A stretch of DNA of 64,000 bases from Tolypeutes matacus. Taxonomy: Eukaryota > Chordata > Mammalia > Cingulata > Chlamyphoridae. The DNA is taken from the NCBI GenBank assembly GCA_026826555.1, contig JAKSZT010054396.1:19676233-19740232 (forward strand), written 5' to 3'. The position numbers and the translations under genes were made by a program. How positions within the stretch are numbered: the stretch's first letter is position 1; every line of letters begins with the position of its first letter. Below, in pieces: positions 48,535-58,845 of this stretch. The notes under the pieces were generated by a model. It did no database searches and was not told the origin of the DNA. It worked only from the letters and a program-made list of their open reading frames with translations.

Positions 48535-49489
48535 CCGCTGCTTGGCTGTTTTCTCATTTCCATGTGTTGCTGAATCAAAGGTCCCTCACTGAGCTCCAGC
48601 ATCAGGCCTACTTTAGGGAAACTTCCATGGGCCAGCACCTACCCTCTTGCCTTTCTTAATTTCTTTTGGAAATTCTCTATTCTCTCACCTTATTAATGTT
48701 AAAACAAAACGGGTTCTTTTATTGCCACAGGCAGCAGGAACGTGAACTTCTTGATGGAGGAAAGTGTCTTCCCTAGTGAGAGCAAGTAAATTAGTTCTGA
48801 GGTACTCTCACTCACTGTAACTGTAATGAGAGAGACACCAGCCCTTCCTCATTAATGAGATGCCAATCACAGAGGGAGCAGCCTCAGAGAGCCTTTTGGG
48901 AAGGGGGTGACAGGGGAAGAGCGGTGATTGGCACTGTGTAGTGAGAAGGTAGGAAACAGAAAATAAAAGCCTCCAGAGGTAGGAAAACACACACAGATGA
49001 TCTAGAATTGAAAGGGCAGGTCCAGTGGGAACTTGCAGTGCACCCGAATGGGCAAGTCGTTGGAGTTTATGGGAAATATCATTGAAACCGAGCAGGAGAG
49101 TTGAGGAGCTAGACCCTGGGATATTTTCCCACACGTGCTTCTGAGGCAAGGTTGTGCACACGCTAAGTGTGTCCCACATGGGGACCCATATGATTGGTGA
49201 CAGGTGGGATTGGTTAACGGCTGGGTTTTTTTCAGAAGGTTGGCAGCAACGTATCTTGTCTCTCCTCTGCCTTAGATCTTGTCAAGAGTTTAACAGGCTG
49301 TGTAACTTCTTAAAACTTTGAAAAGGAAACGTTCTAAAAGAAAGTGAAGAAGGAGTTTGATTCTCAGGGAGTCTTGTCCTTGCGTGGAATAATTTCCCTG
49401 GTAAGAGATGCTGGTCTTACTTTGCCAAAGGACCAATTAACCCAGGACAGTGGAAACACCTAAGTCATATTTGTTCTGCTCTCCCTAGT
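48535..49489. other. Unique sequence, nothing recognised
   Basis: The 123-codon frame at 48808-49179 (-) shows no known domain. No repeat recognised. Confidence 0.4.
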
Positions 49490-49599
49490 GAGAATGTTTG
49501 TTTTTTTTGTTTGTTTGTTTGTTTTTTTTTTTTTTTTTTTTTTGTCTGCTTTTTTTTCTTTGGATTTATTTATTTTTTTTTTTAATATGGGTAAAAATC

Positions 49600-49867
49600 A
49601 AAATTCTCACAATACATACAAACATTTGTAAAATGATATATAAATATATATGCATATATGTGTATTTGCTTACAAAAATGTTATTTTTTTATATATATAC
49701 ATACATATATTTTAAGAGGTGCTTAGATTACCTAAAATATTATACGGAACCCACTCGGATTCCCATGTTGCCCACCTCCCACACCTCCCACCACATCCCA
49801 CACAAACATCTCCCACAGTGTGGCCCACCACCCTCAATGAACTTACACATCCTGGAGCCTTGCCACC
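49600..49867. repeat. Direct repeat, copy 1 (left of gap)
   Basis: 268 bases that recur at 49973-50240 without any indel and with three substitutions by my reading (49816, 49831, 49849). The N gap starts right after this copy. Confidence 0.9.
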
Positions 49868-49967
49868 NNNNNNNNNNNNNNNNNNNNNNNNNNNNNNNNN
49901 NNNNNNNNNNNNNNNNNNNNNNNNNNNNNNNNNNNNNNNNNNNNNNNNNNNNNNNNNNNNNNNNNNN
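49868..49967. other. Assembly gap of 100 N
   Basis: Exactly 100 N, the conventional length for a gap of unknown size. Frames crossing it are meaningless. Confidence 0.99.
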
Positions 49968-49972
49968 ATATT

Positions 49973-50240
49973 AAAATTCTCACAATACATACAAACATTT
50001 GTAAAATGATATATAAATATATATGCATATATGTGTATTTGCTTACAAAAATGTTATTTTTTTATATATATACATACATATATTTTAAGAGGTGCTTAGA
50101 TTACCTAAAATATTATACGGAACCCACTCGGATTCCCATGTTGCCCACCTCCCACACCTCCCACCACATCCCACACAAACATCTCCCATAGTGTGGCCCA
50201 CCAACCTCAATGAACTTACACCTCCTGGAGCCTTGCCACC
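49973..50240. repeat. Direct repeat, copy 2 (right of gap)
   Basis: Second copy at a fixed offset of 373 bases. Unlike copy 1 it continues past 'ccttgccacc' into the rest of the element. Confidence 0.9.
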
Positions 50241-50364
50241 AACCATAGACCACGGTTCACACTGTAGACCACACTCTCTCCCACTCAGTTCTGAGTGGTG
50301 TGTGCTGATTTAAAATGGCCTACATCCATTGCCACAACAGTACTCAGGACAAGAGAATGTTTTG

Positions 50365-53300
50365 AGAGGTAAATTTTACCCTGCCAAGACTGTGTTGTCT
50401 TTCCTCTTCCACTGCACAGAACAGTGTTACCTCATTGTAGAGAAGGTTTGGGAAACTAGCTGTGCAATTTCACTAACTCAGTTTTCAACATCTGCAGCCT
50501 GCCTTCGCTTTGTAGGTTGGTAGAATTCTGTGCATTTTGGAAATGAATAAAACTTCCATTTGCAATTAAATGCCTCTTTCCCCAGTTTTTTTTTTCCCAA
50601 AAACACTTATTTTTTTATGAATATGGGTCTAAATGAAGGTTAAAGGACTTTCAGCACTCAAAACAACTTAATAAAATGTCTGAGCACACAATTAGGCATG
50701 CTTATGTCCTTCAAGAATCAGGTAGCGGAAGTTCTAATTGGCAAAGCAGCATCTTGAATGTCATTTTCTAAACCCATTAGACCATGTCTAACAGAGAAAG
50801 AGGAGAAGTGGCAGCAGTTTACAAAATACAAATAGTGTCCCTCCTGGAGATGTAATTTTAGAGTAGTAGATGGTATTTAATTTGTAGATGTGACAAAATA
50901 TCGCTAAGAAACCACAATAAGATGTCCTCCCACTGGACCTGCCCTTCCAAGTGAAATGACATTCCTTAAGATCCTGTCATCTAGGCTCACCTATTCATGA
51001 TAGTGGGAGTAAAGATGTGTGCCAGCGATGTGAAGACATGGTCCTTCATTCTGTGTGTGTGTGTGCGTGTGTGTGTTTCACATATTTATTAAAGACACAA
51101 TCAGCCATTCAGATAGTACTATGCCCGCGTTTCTCAGAAGTTTAGATGAACTTTCTCCACAGGTTAGTCAAGATCCAAGCTTGTCACTTAATAAAAGGAC
51201 AGCACATCTGTCTTCAATTTTAGATGCATGATGCCATAATCTCCCTCCCTGTCTAGCTTTTACCACCATTAAAATTTAAATTTTAAGAAGATTAAGAAGA
51301 CCCGGAACTTTACCATAACTATGGGCCAGAAATTAGCCTCTTGGAGATTCTAGTTTGCCTGGAATCTCCTAGTTTAGTTTAGCTGTACTTTTGGAAAATC
51401 TGACAAGTGTCATCTAGGAATGCCAATCCTTTTTAAAGGAAAGAAGGAGGAACCACCATGGAAAATAAAGATTCATAAAGTCAACTGCATTTTAGTTTTG
51501 ACGTTTTGGTTCTGCTAAAACCCTGTTTTTCAAAAACTCAGTTGACAAAGCCTCACTTGTATATTTTCCCCCTTAAGTTTTAGACACCTGAATTTTTAAA
51601 GACAAAATGCTTGCAGATGTTCCAGATTAATTTGTTTTCAAAGTGCCCAAGAACTTTATTTCCAAGAAGCAGATGTTTTTCTTCATTACCAATCACCATG
51701 GTTTGCAAAAAGGGAGAGACTCAGCTTATGATTTTCTTGAGCACAGTCAAGACTCATATCCTCCTGGTTTTTAGGAACATTTGAAACTAACGAAGTGCAA
51801 GTGTCCCACTTGAGTCAGATTAAAAATAATAATTTCTACTCCATTTGAGAAGTAACTTTTTCAGACCAAACTTCTCATAATAGTGATTAGAATTTAATTA
51901 GAGGCATATTTAAATGGCTAAGGGAAAAGGACAGAAGTGTATCAAAAAAGGTTCATGGGAAAATAAGGGAATTTCACTTTTACCTACTTAGTCATACACT
52001 AGAATAGGTTCTTCTCCAAGCTGACAAATTAGCCGTTTTTGCAAAGAACAGAAGCAACTTTCTGGGCAAGATCTTTAAAGCAGAGAAGGCCAGGAATCAA
52101 TTTTTTTTTTTTTTTAATATTGTAAAAGAGGGCTGCCCAGCATTTTCTCAACTAGTACCTCGAGTGAGCTGGCTCTTCCACACTTTTACCATAATATAAT
52201 TGATGTTTGTAATACTGACCTTAAGGCACTACAGGATCCTAAAGTGCCTCCTGCATCATCAAAGAATGATTCATTGCGTTCTGGGTGGTTTTCTTGTTGA
52301 GTGTATTTTATTGTATACTAATCCCTTTGAAAATTGGTAATATACCCTTGACAGGTACCAGAGGTTTGAAATTAAGAGCACACAGCCACAACTGGAGAGC
52401 GGGATGCGTCCGTGGTGTACAGGCTGTCTGCCTCCCCCATGTCCTCCATCCTGCTTAGAAGAGGTGGTACTGCCAATGGAATCTGCAGAAACTGGTCTCT
52501 GTGAAGGTGTCCATGGAACTCCTCCCACTCCTTCCTTCCCAGCTCTGTTTGCTCCTGGAGTCCATGAATAAACAGCAAATCCATATTCCCACCCTGCCCC
52601 ATACCCAAGAAGAGAAGGGCCAGCACTCGAGCCACACAAAATTCTGATATTTGACCACTTTTTATCTACAAACACAGCAATTTCATATGGCTCACTATCA
52701 GTGATTACAAATGATTACACACAAGTGCCTCTGTGTGGGCGTGTGTGTGTGGATATGCATATATCATTCAACTATTCAGAAGACTCAGTTAACAAGATAA
52801 CAAAACATCACCAGACTGCACAATTTGCTGCCTCCCCCTCCTTGTTAAGCGAGGTGATTTTTCTTTCTTTCCTGTTCTTTACTTCTTAAGCAGGAATGAA
52901 AACCTAGCATGTCACACCATTGCCCAGTATTAGGTGAAAATGGCCTTCCTATTTCATGATATGCTCTGTTTATATTTTAATGCTGTTTACAGATGGAATA
53001 TCCCATAAATATTCATATGGTGCCTGTACAAAGGAAAGGCTCTGAAGAGTTCTTTATTAACAAGCTCCCTTAAGTAAGGGTAACAATGGGACAGAGAGCT
53101 TTCATCCATCCTGCTGAAGTTCTTTCTAAAAAAATTAACTACCCTCTTTACACATAATGTTGGGGTGACCTGGGATTTACCACCTACATTCACAGCTAAC
53201 AGTGTCAACTAATGAATTATTCCAAGTAAAATAACAGACCAAGGGAAGCTTCTTTTGGTCCCATACCAATGCCTTCTTTCATCAGTGAATACTCTCTTAT

Positions 53301-54650
53301 TGTGGGAAACAAATCAACTGGGTGCCAGAGAATGTTTAGCCCACATTGAGCTCCTCTGCATTTTCCCAACCCAACGCATTTTAAATGTTATTATAGTATC
53401 AATGATGAATTTGCATTCACTAGAAAAACATTTTATAATCAAAACATAAAATGTTTATAATCCAAACATTTATTCTCAGAATATTAGGAAAATAAAAGAA
53501 TAATAAAGGCTCAGAAAGAACTTATAGTAAAGCAAATTGAAATGATTTTTTAACTCATGTGGTACATTTCATATAATAACAGGGGCTACAAATTTGAAAC
53601 TGCAAAAAGCACAGTCCAAGATTATATGTTAAAATTTTTTAAAATACTGAGTTATGGGGTGACTAGCAAATCCAAAATGCTGCTATCATACTGATCTTTA
53701 TACTAAAAAACTTAAACATAATATAGATTATCTTATATCTCCTTGATGGGGGAAAATAAGATATCAAATGATATTTTTTTCCTTATCTTTGTATCAAAGA
53801 TGGTGAGCTATTCCTTTCTGTCCAGCCAGAGAGGCTTCACTGGCAAGATAACGTTTGGGGAAAGAGGAGCTAAGAAGGATCAAACCATCAGCCCTTGGGA
53901 TCTGCAGGCTACCATTTGGCAGGCACTTCTTTGAGGCTTACCCAGAAGTGGTTAATCAAAGAGTAGGGACAATGTCAGATTACATTAGAAGCAGAATTGT
54001 CTATGTTTATGGGCAAATCCAAGACGGCTCGTCTTTCAGGTCTGGAACTGTGGTTGCACGCAAAATGTGATCCTGAAAACAAAATGCTGGTATTTAATCC
54101 TTGCAGCTACTCAGCTTCCTCATTATTCCCTTGTGGGAATTGTGGTTGCTACTGACTCAAAGCTGTTCCCTCCCCTCTGTTTGGTGATGTATTAATTGCT
54201 AAAGGTGGTTTCAACGGTCACCTCAGCCTGGATTCCAGTGAAGGGTCCTATAGTGAGAAGTCAGTTAGTCTCAAGAGAAAATCTAAGAGCAAGAACTTTT
54301 CGGCCTTGAAATGCAAAACACTATGTATATATTTATGTGTGATGTGATATTCATCCTCAGACATAGTCTGGGATGGCCTCTGTGGGACAGGACTCTCAGT
54401 GAGTTCTCTTGCCCCCCCCCCTTGGGGAATATTTCTTAGCAAAACACATTTTTCTTACATGAGGCTAGAGCTGCATGTGGCCACTGAGTCAACCATTTTG
54501 ACGCCAGTCAGTTCTTTCCATTTGCTCTAACGACTGTCCATTGAGCCTTTGATTGGATTAGGATAGGTTGGTGCAGTTCAACGAATCAAGGTATAGAGGG
54601 GGATGGTAGAGAGTGGGGGCGGGGGGGAAGCACTGAATGGTAAATATCAA
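50365..54650. other. Unique sequence, few simple repeats
   Basis: (TG)n at 51051-51077, poly(T) at 52101-52115, C run at 54412-54421, G-rich 54615-54629. The block 52370-52640 is GC-richer with three overlapping open frames on the minus strand and is discussed as a finding. No named repeat or gene otherwise. Confidence 0.4.
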
Positions 54651-54659
54651 GAATGTTTC

Positions 54660-54860
54660 CAGCCTCAGTTCAGCTACTAACTTGCTATGTGACATTATTC
54701 AAATCTCTTCACCACTCTGAACCTCAGTTTCTTTATCCGTAAAATGTTATCTATCTAGCCTCTCTTATCAATCTTTTACAGAGTTTTTATGAAGATTAAA
54801 TGAGTTGGTCATATGAAAGCACTTTAATCCACTTGAGTTATCAGCCAGAACTTACGTCCA
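54660..54860 (+). repeat. MIR SINE
   Basis: Shows 'aacttgctatgtgacattat', 'gaacctcagtttctttatcc', 'gtaaaatgttatctatctag' and 'gaagattaaatgagttggtc'. Confidence 0.8.
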
Positions 54861-54939
54861 GTTAGTTGGCTCAGAGCTACAGGAAATAATTTGAAGATGA
54901 CTTTACAAGGAACTTCTATGCCAATCAGAATAGATTCTT

Positions 54940-55370
54940 TTTTTTAATACACGAATGGCAGTAAGATAAGACAATAAGGGGGTCAATTGGATCAGTTGGA
55001 CCCACCAGATCATCACCACTTTAAAGGTGAGCAAAATATAGTTGAGAGAGTTGTGACAAATTCTTTGCATTAGCCGTTACTAAAGAGAGGAGAAGGAAAA
55101 TTCCCACTGCTCTGTTGTATTTTAAAACAGAGAAAACTAAAACCTTGGAACAAATAGTGGTGAATGGACAGGATGTCCTAGAATGACACTCTAGGTGTAA
55201 AAAAATCACTGGAACCGATGGCATTCACCCAAGAGTTTTGAAGGAACTCAAGGGTGAAATTGCGGAACACTTGGCCAAAATGTGTAACTTGTTACAAATG
55301 GGTACTGTGCTCAAGTTCTGGCAAATTGCCACCCCAGCTCTGAAAGAAGAGAAGTACAAATAGGTGAGTC
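54940..55370 (+). pseudogene. CR1/L3-type LINE reverse transcriptase relic
   Basis: From 55055 to the TAG at 55361-55363 one frame runs 102 codons with a single internal TGA (55184-55186). It reads DKFFALAVTK, later LEQIVVNGQDVLE, then after the stop TGTDGIHPRVLKEL and EIAEHLAKMCNLL. This parallels the start of CR1-clade reverse transcriptases: the FFA(S)VFT entry and the TGPDGIHPRVL(R/K)EL motif of the finger region. The catalytic YADD motif lies further downstream in the family and is absent, so the piece is inactive. 54940-55054 looks related but is not readable. No mammalian CR1/L3 is known to be mobile. An exapted use is possible but unproven. Confidence 0.8.
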
Positions 55371-55434
55371 TCAACTTTTATAGTTGGCAAGCTGATAGAG
55401 ATGATCTGAGTGGGGAGTGTTGCTGAATACATGC

Positions 55435-55510
55435 TTATCATTGCACAAAACATTTATTGAGCATTCACTGTATCCCAGGAACTGTGCTAGATGAGAGACA
55501 TGAACACGTG
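55435..55510 (-). repeat. L2 LINE 3' end, antisense
   Basis: Shows 'aaaacatttattgagcattc' and 'cccaggaactgtgctagatg'. Confidence 0.6.
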
Positions 55511-55514
55511 GAAT

Positions 55515-55865
55515 AGTCTAGAAGGCAGTCGGAAAAAGGGATCTGAAAACTCCAGGATGCAAAGATAGATTTGGGAATTCATTGTCATATGGGTCAGAGA
55601 AGGCAAATAGCTTTCAACTCCTATCAATTGGTAGAGCCTGACTGGAGTACCATTCACACTGGGACTGGACTTTCTTGCAAAGAAAGCAGATATCCACCAT
55701 AGTGTCTGCCCTGGGCAGTCCCATGGTCTGTATTTGCCACCTCTGTATACATGGATTATGGAAATCTGAGGGTAGCATTGATAACTCAGGGAGAGTGTGA
55801 AAAGGCAGAATCCAGCATAAAGATAATATCTAAGGAGTGAGAGAAGTGGGGGAGCAGCATAGGAG
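55515..55865. other. Unassigned sequence
   Basis: About 350 bases with no recognised family. Confidence 0.4.
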
Positions 55866-55869
55866 GCTG

Positions 55870-56190
55870 AAAAGTATCATCATTTATTCACCCATTCATT
55901 TATTTAACAAATAAATATCAAGCACTTTCTATGTACCAGGTATTATTTTACATCCTGGAGTCACATCCAGGGAGCAAACAGTGCTCTGTCTCAGAACAAA
56001 CAAGAAACATGTCAAATAGTAATAAATGCTCTGCAGAAAATCAGAATAGAGCAATGTGATGGAGAGGGATTGGGTGGGCACTTTAGCATGGTTGGTCATT
56101 TCTTGGAGGAGCTGAGACCTGAATGGCAGGACTCAGTTAGATATGTCAAGAACTGGGTGAAGAGTGTACCAGGAAGTCTATTTCCAACAT
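55870..56190 (-). repeat. L2 LINE 3' part, antisense
   Basis: Shows 'cattcatttatttaacaaat', 'ctttctatgtaccaggtatt', 'ttcttggaggagctgagacc' and 'gggtgaagagtgtaccagga'. It stops where the RPL23 copy begins, so the retrocopy probably landed in this L2. Confidence 0.7.
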
Positions 56191-56195
56191 TCAAG

Positions 56196-56537
56196 ATGTC
56201 AAAGTGAAGATGTTGTGGGTTCTCTGGTGCAAAATTCTGGATTTCCCTCAGCTTTCCTCTATGAGCCATGATCAAACTGTTTTGGCAACACAGGGGCCAA
56301 AAATCGGCATATCATCTCTGTGAAGGGGATCAGAGGACTGCTGACTTGACTTCCTGTGCTGGTGTGGGTAACCTGGTGATGGCCACAGCCAAGAAAAGCA
56401 AACCAGAACTCAGAAAGAAGGTAAAACCAGCAGCAGTAATTCAACAACAAAAGTCACATTCTGGAGAAAAGATGGTGCGTTTCTTTATTTTGAAGATAGT
56501 GCAGGGGTCATAGTAAACAATAAAGGAGAGGTGAAAA
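56196..56537 (+). pseudogene. RPL23: Processed pseudogene of ribosomal protein L23
   Basis: A retrocopy of the large-subunit ribosomal protein uL14 (RPL23) mRNA, joined without introns from the start codon. The ATG at 56196 is followed by a stop at codon 4 (TGA where the gene has CGA). The text then follows the gene: SGAKF near 56227, TGAK near 56290, ISVKGI near 56314, [18 protein letters not shown] around 56376, and FILKIV in a shifted frame. I read a further in-frame TGA near 56347, a one-base deletion just after it, and a one-base insertion near 56463. Similarity fades after 'gagaggtgaaaa', so about 114 of 140 codons are present; a degraded remnant may run to 56595. No poly(A) tail is visible. 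It cannot make the protein. Confidence 0.9.
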
Positions 56538-57240
56538 CCTGGAGAATTTCAGATATGCTTTAATTTGGTGTGAAGGCCCCAGGTTCACCATTTAAAAGGA
56601 ATCCTTTCCAATCAAGATGGCGGAGTGAGAAGCTTCAGGGCTCCAAGCCATGTGGAGAAATAAAGATATCCAGTAAAGATAATGACATGGGCAAATATCA
56701 ATACCAGTGCAGTTGTATTTTTGATTTGTGACTCTACTTTTTATTTTCTACAGTATCTAAAGGCAAACACATAAAATGTAATGATAAATTAGTGGTTTTG
56801 AACTCATAATGTATAATCATGTACTTTGTGACAAAGACTACGTAAAGGTGGGGGGATGGAGGGGTATAGGAATATAGTTTATGTACACTCTTGAGTTAAA
56901 TTGGTATCAAAGCAAACTAGATTGTTATAGATTCAGGATGTTACATTTAAGGCCCATGGTAACCACAAAGAAAACATCAGATAATATGCAAACTCACAGA
57001 GAAAGAAAGTAGAGTACAGGGGTGAGGGCAGGGGCAATGGGGATTAATGCAAAATGAGTGTAAGGCTTCTATTTTGGGTGAAGGGAAAGTTTAAGTAATG
57101 GATGGTGAGGAGAGTACTGCAACATTGTGAATGTGATTAATCCCACTGAATGATATGCTTGGGAGGGGTTTGGATGGGAAGATTTATGTTGTATATATGT
57201 TTCCACAATTAAAAAAGAGATAAATCAAAGAAATAATGAT

Positions 57241-57301
57241 AATTACATGTGATATATGATACTGGAGAGTATGACAATTACATGTGATATATGATACTGG
57301 A
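57241..57301. repeat. 35-base period tandem duplication
   Basis: 26 identical bases at 57241-57266 and 57276-57301, with nine bases between. Confidence 0.9.
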
Positions 57302-57523
57302 TAGGATCTAAGAAGGGAGGAGAAAAGGCTCAAAAGGACATAAGAAAAAATTGGAATATAGAATGTTAGCCTTATATCAATGCTAAATTTCTTGATCTTG
57401 GTAACTGTGCTTATGGGGATTACATAAGTGAATATCCTTGTTTGTAGGAAATACACATCGAAGTATCATGTGTTTAAGGAATATGGTATGTTCAACCTGC
57501 TCTCAAATGTTCAGAAAATGATG

Positions 57524-57593
57524 ATAGGTAGGTAAGTAGGTAGGTAGGTAGGTAGGTAGATAGGTAGGTAGGTAGGTAGGTAGATGATAGATG
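57524..57593. repeat. (TAGG)n microsatellite
   Basis: About 17 four-base units with rare TAGA/TAAG variants. A long, likely variable tract. Confidence 0.9.
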
Positions 57594-57759
57594 ATATCGA
57601 TAATAGAATGATACAGCAAAGGTGGGAAAATGTTAAAATTGGTGGATCTGGATGTCTAGTTAGGTGAAGATATGTAGAATTACTCTGTTTGGGGTTTGTA
57701 TTATTTTTGCAACTGTTCTGTAAGTTTGAAATTATTTCAAAATTAAAAGTTAACCAGGG

Positions 57760-58260
57760 AGAGAAGCGGATGTGGCTCAGCGATTGAGCTCCTACCTATC
57801 ACACGGGAGGTCCATGGTTTGGTTCCCGGTGCCTTCTAAAGAAGACAGCAAGCTGGCGTGATGGGCAGGTGCGGCAAGCTGACACAACAACATGATACAA
57901 CAGAGACCCAAGAAGAAAAACATAATGAGAGATACAACAAAGCAGGGAGCAGAGATTCCCGGTGCCTCCTAAAGAAGACAAGCAAAGACAGCGAGCTGAT
58001 GCGATGGGCAGGCATGGCAAGCTGTCACAACAAAATGATGCAACAAGAGATACAAGAAGAAAGATACATAATGAGAGACACAACAAAGCAGGAAATGGAG
58101 GTAGCTCAAGTGATTAGGTACCTCCCTCCCACATTGGAGGTCCTGGGTTCAGTTCCCAGTGCCTTCTAAAGAAACAAGGAAGACAACAGACACAGCAAGT
58201 GCAGACAACGAGGGGATGGAGGGAAATTAATTAATTAATTAATTAAATCTTTGGGAAAAA
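57760..58260 (+). mobile_element. Multi-headed DAS-type SINE
   Basis: Head 1 at 57763-57833 carries A-box-like 'tggctcagcgattgagc' and B-box-like 'ggtttggttccc'. A body follows, then a second body copy joined at 57954 to the last bases of a head ('attcccggtgcc'), then a complete head at 58092-58168 and a tail with (TTAA)n at 58224-58246 ending 'aaatcttt'. Body copies repeat at a 133-base spacing. tRNA-derived, transcribed by RNA polymerase III in the family; mobilised by L1 enzymes. Confidence 0.88.
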
Positions 58261-58272
58261 AAGTTAACCAAG

Positions 58273-58495
58273 GAGCAAATGTGGCTCAAGCGGTTGAGCT
58301 CCCACCTCCCAGAAGGGAGGTCCCAGGTTCAGTTCCCGGTGCCTCCTGAAAAAACAAAACGAACAACAAGCAAAACAAACAAAACAACAATTCAGGGAAG
58401 CCGATGTGGTTCAGTGGTTGAGCACCGGCTTCCCACATATGAGGTCCCAGGTTTAATCCCTGGTACCCGGTGCCTGGAAAAAAAGAAAGAAAAAT
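58273..58495 (+). mobile_element. Two further DAS-type SINE heads
   Basis: One head at 58273-58348 ('tggctcaagcggttgagctc', 'caggttcagttcccggtgcc') with an AAAC-rich tail. Another at 58396-58474 ('gatgtggttcagtggttgag', 'caggtttaatccctgg') with an A-rich tail. They are flanked by copies of aaagttaacca at 58260-58270 and 58496-58506. Confidence 0.85.
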
Positions 58496-58506
58496 AAAGT
58501 TAACCA

Positions 58507-58800
58507 GAAAAGAGCATACCAGGCAGAAGGAACAACTAGTGCAAAGGTTCTGAGTCAAAGGAGGTGACAGAAAAATACTCCTCCAAGAAGTTTGACTCTG
58601 TAGGGTGGAGGCTGAGGAAGACGTTTCGTGGTGCTGCCTATGTCTGGTTGGCTGGCTGTTTAAAAAAGGTACAGCTGAAACTGTCTGTAGCCCAGCAAAA
58701 AGGGGTAAATAGGAAGGGAAAGACTGATGATCCAGGAGAGGAAAAGAATGATTGATGGTGCTCAAAGGGATTCTTCACCTTAGAGCATAAGGAGTAAGGG
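58507..58800 (-). repeat. L2 LINE fragment, antisense
   Basis: Shows 'gagcataccaggcagaagga' and 'gtgcaaaggttctgagtcaa', the antisense form of the interior of the L2 3' region. Confidence 0.6.
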
Positions 58801-58845
58801 CAGGGGCAGATGTGAAAAGTTTAGAACAGCATTCCCCAGCCATTT

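Larger units (their letters stand above)
49497..50352 (-). mobile_element. Minus-strand retroelement 3' end, broken by an assembly gap
   Basis: A T-rich run at 49497-49560 would be the A tail of a minus-strand element. It is followed by an AT-rich part and a C-rich part with 'cccacctcccacacctccca'. The 10-base repeat gagaatgttt at 49490-49499 and 50353-50362 is a candidate target duplication. Family is unresolved; an L1 3' UTR type is most likely. The interior holds a duplicated 268-base segment around the N gap, so its true length is unknown. Confidence 0.5.
56613..57756 (+). mobile_element. L1-derived sequence: 5'-like start joined to 3' regions
   Basis: Starts with 'aagatggcggagtgagaag', the type of sequence found at L1 5' ends, yet within 600 bases reaches 3' UTR-like text ('cactgaatgatatgcttgg', 'tgttgtatatatgtttccac'). 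A second 3' region follows and ends with 'ttctgtaagtttgaaattat' and an A-rich end at 57745-57756. No ORF1 or ORF2 is present. It may be one internally deleted element plus a second L1 3' end. The stretch includes a 26-base tandem duplication and a TAGG microsatellite. Confidence 0.6.

Noticed and set aside
49498..50009. Open frames of 90-158 codons across the gap
   Set aside because: They include the 34 undefined codons of the N gap and a poly(T) tract; they are artefacts.
57524..57593. Short-period array that might suggest a CRISPR or satellite
   Set aside because: It is a plain four-base microsatellite without spacers, in a mammalian genome.
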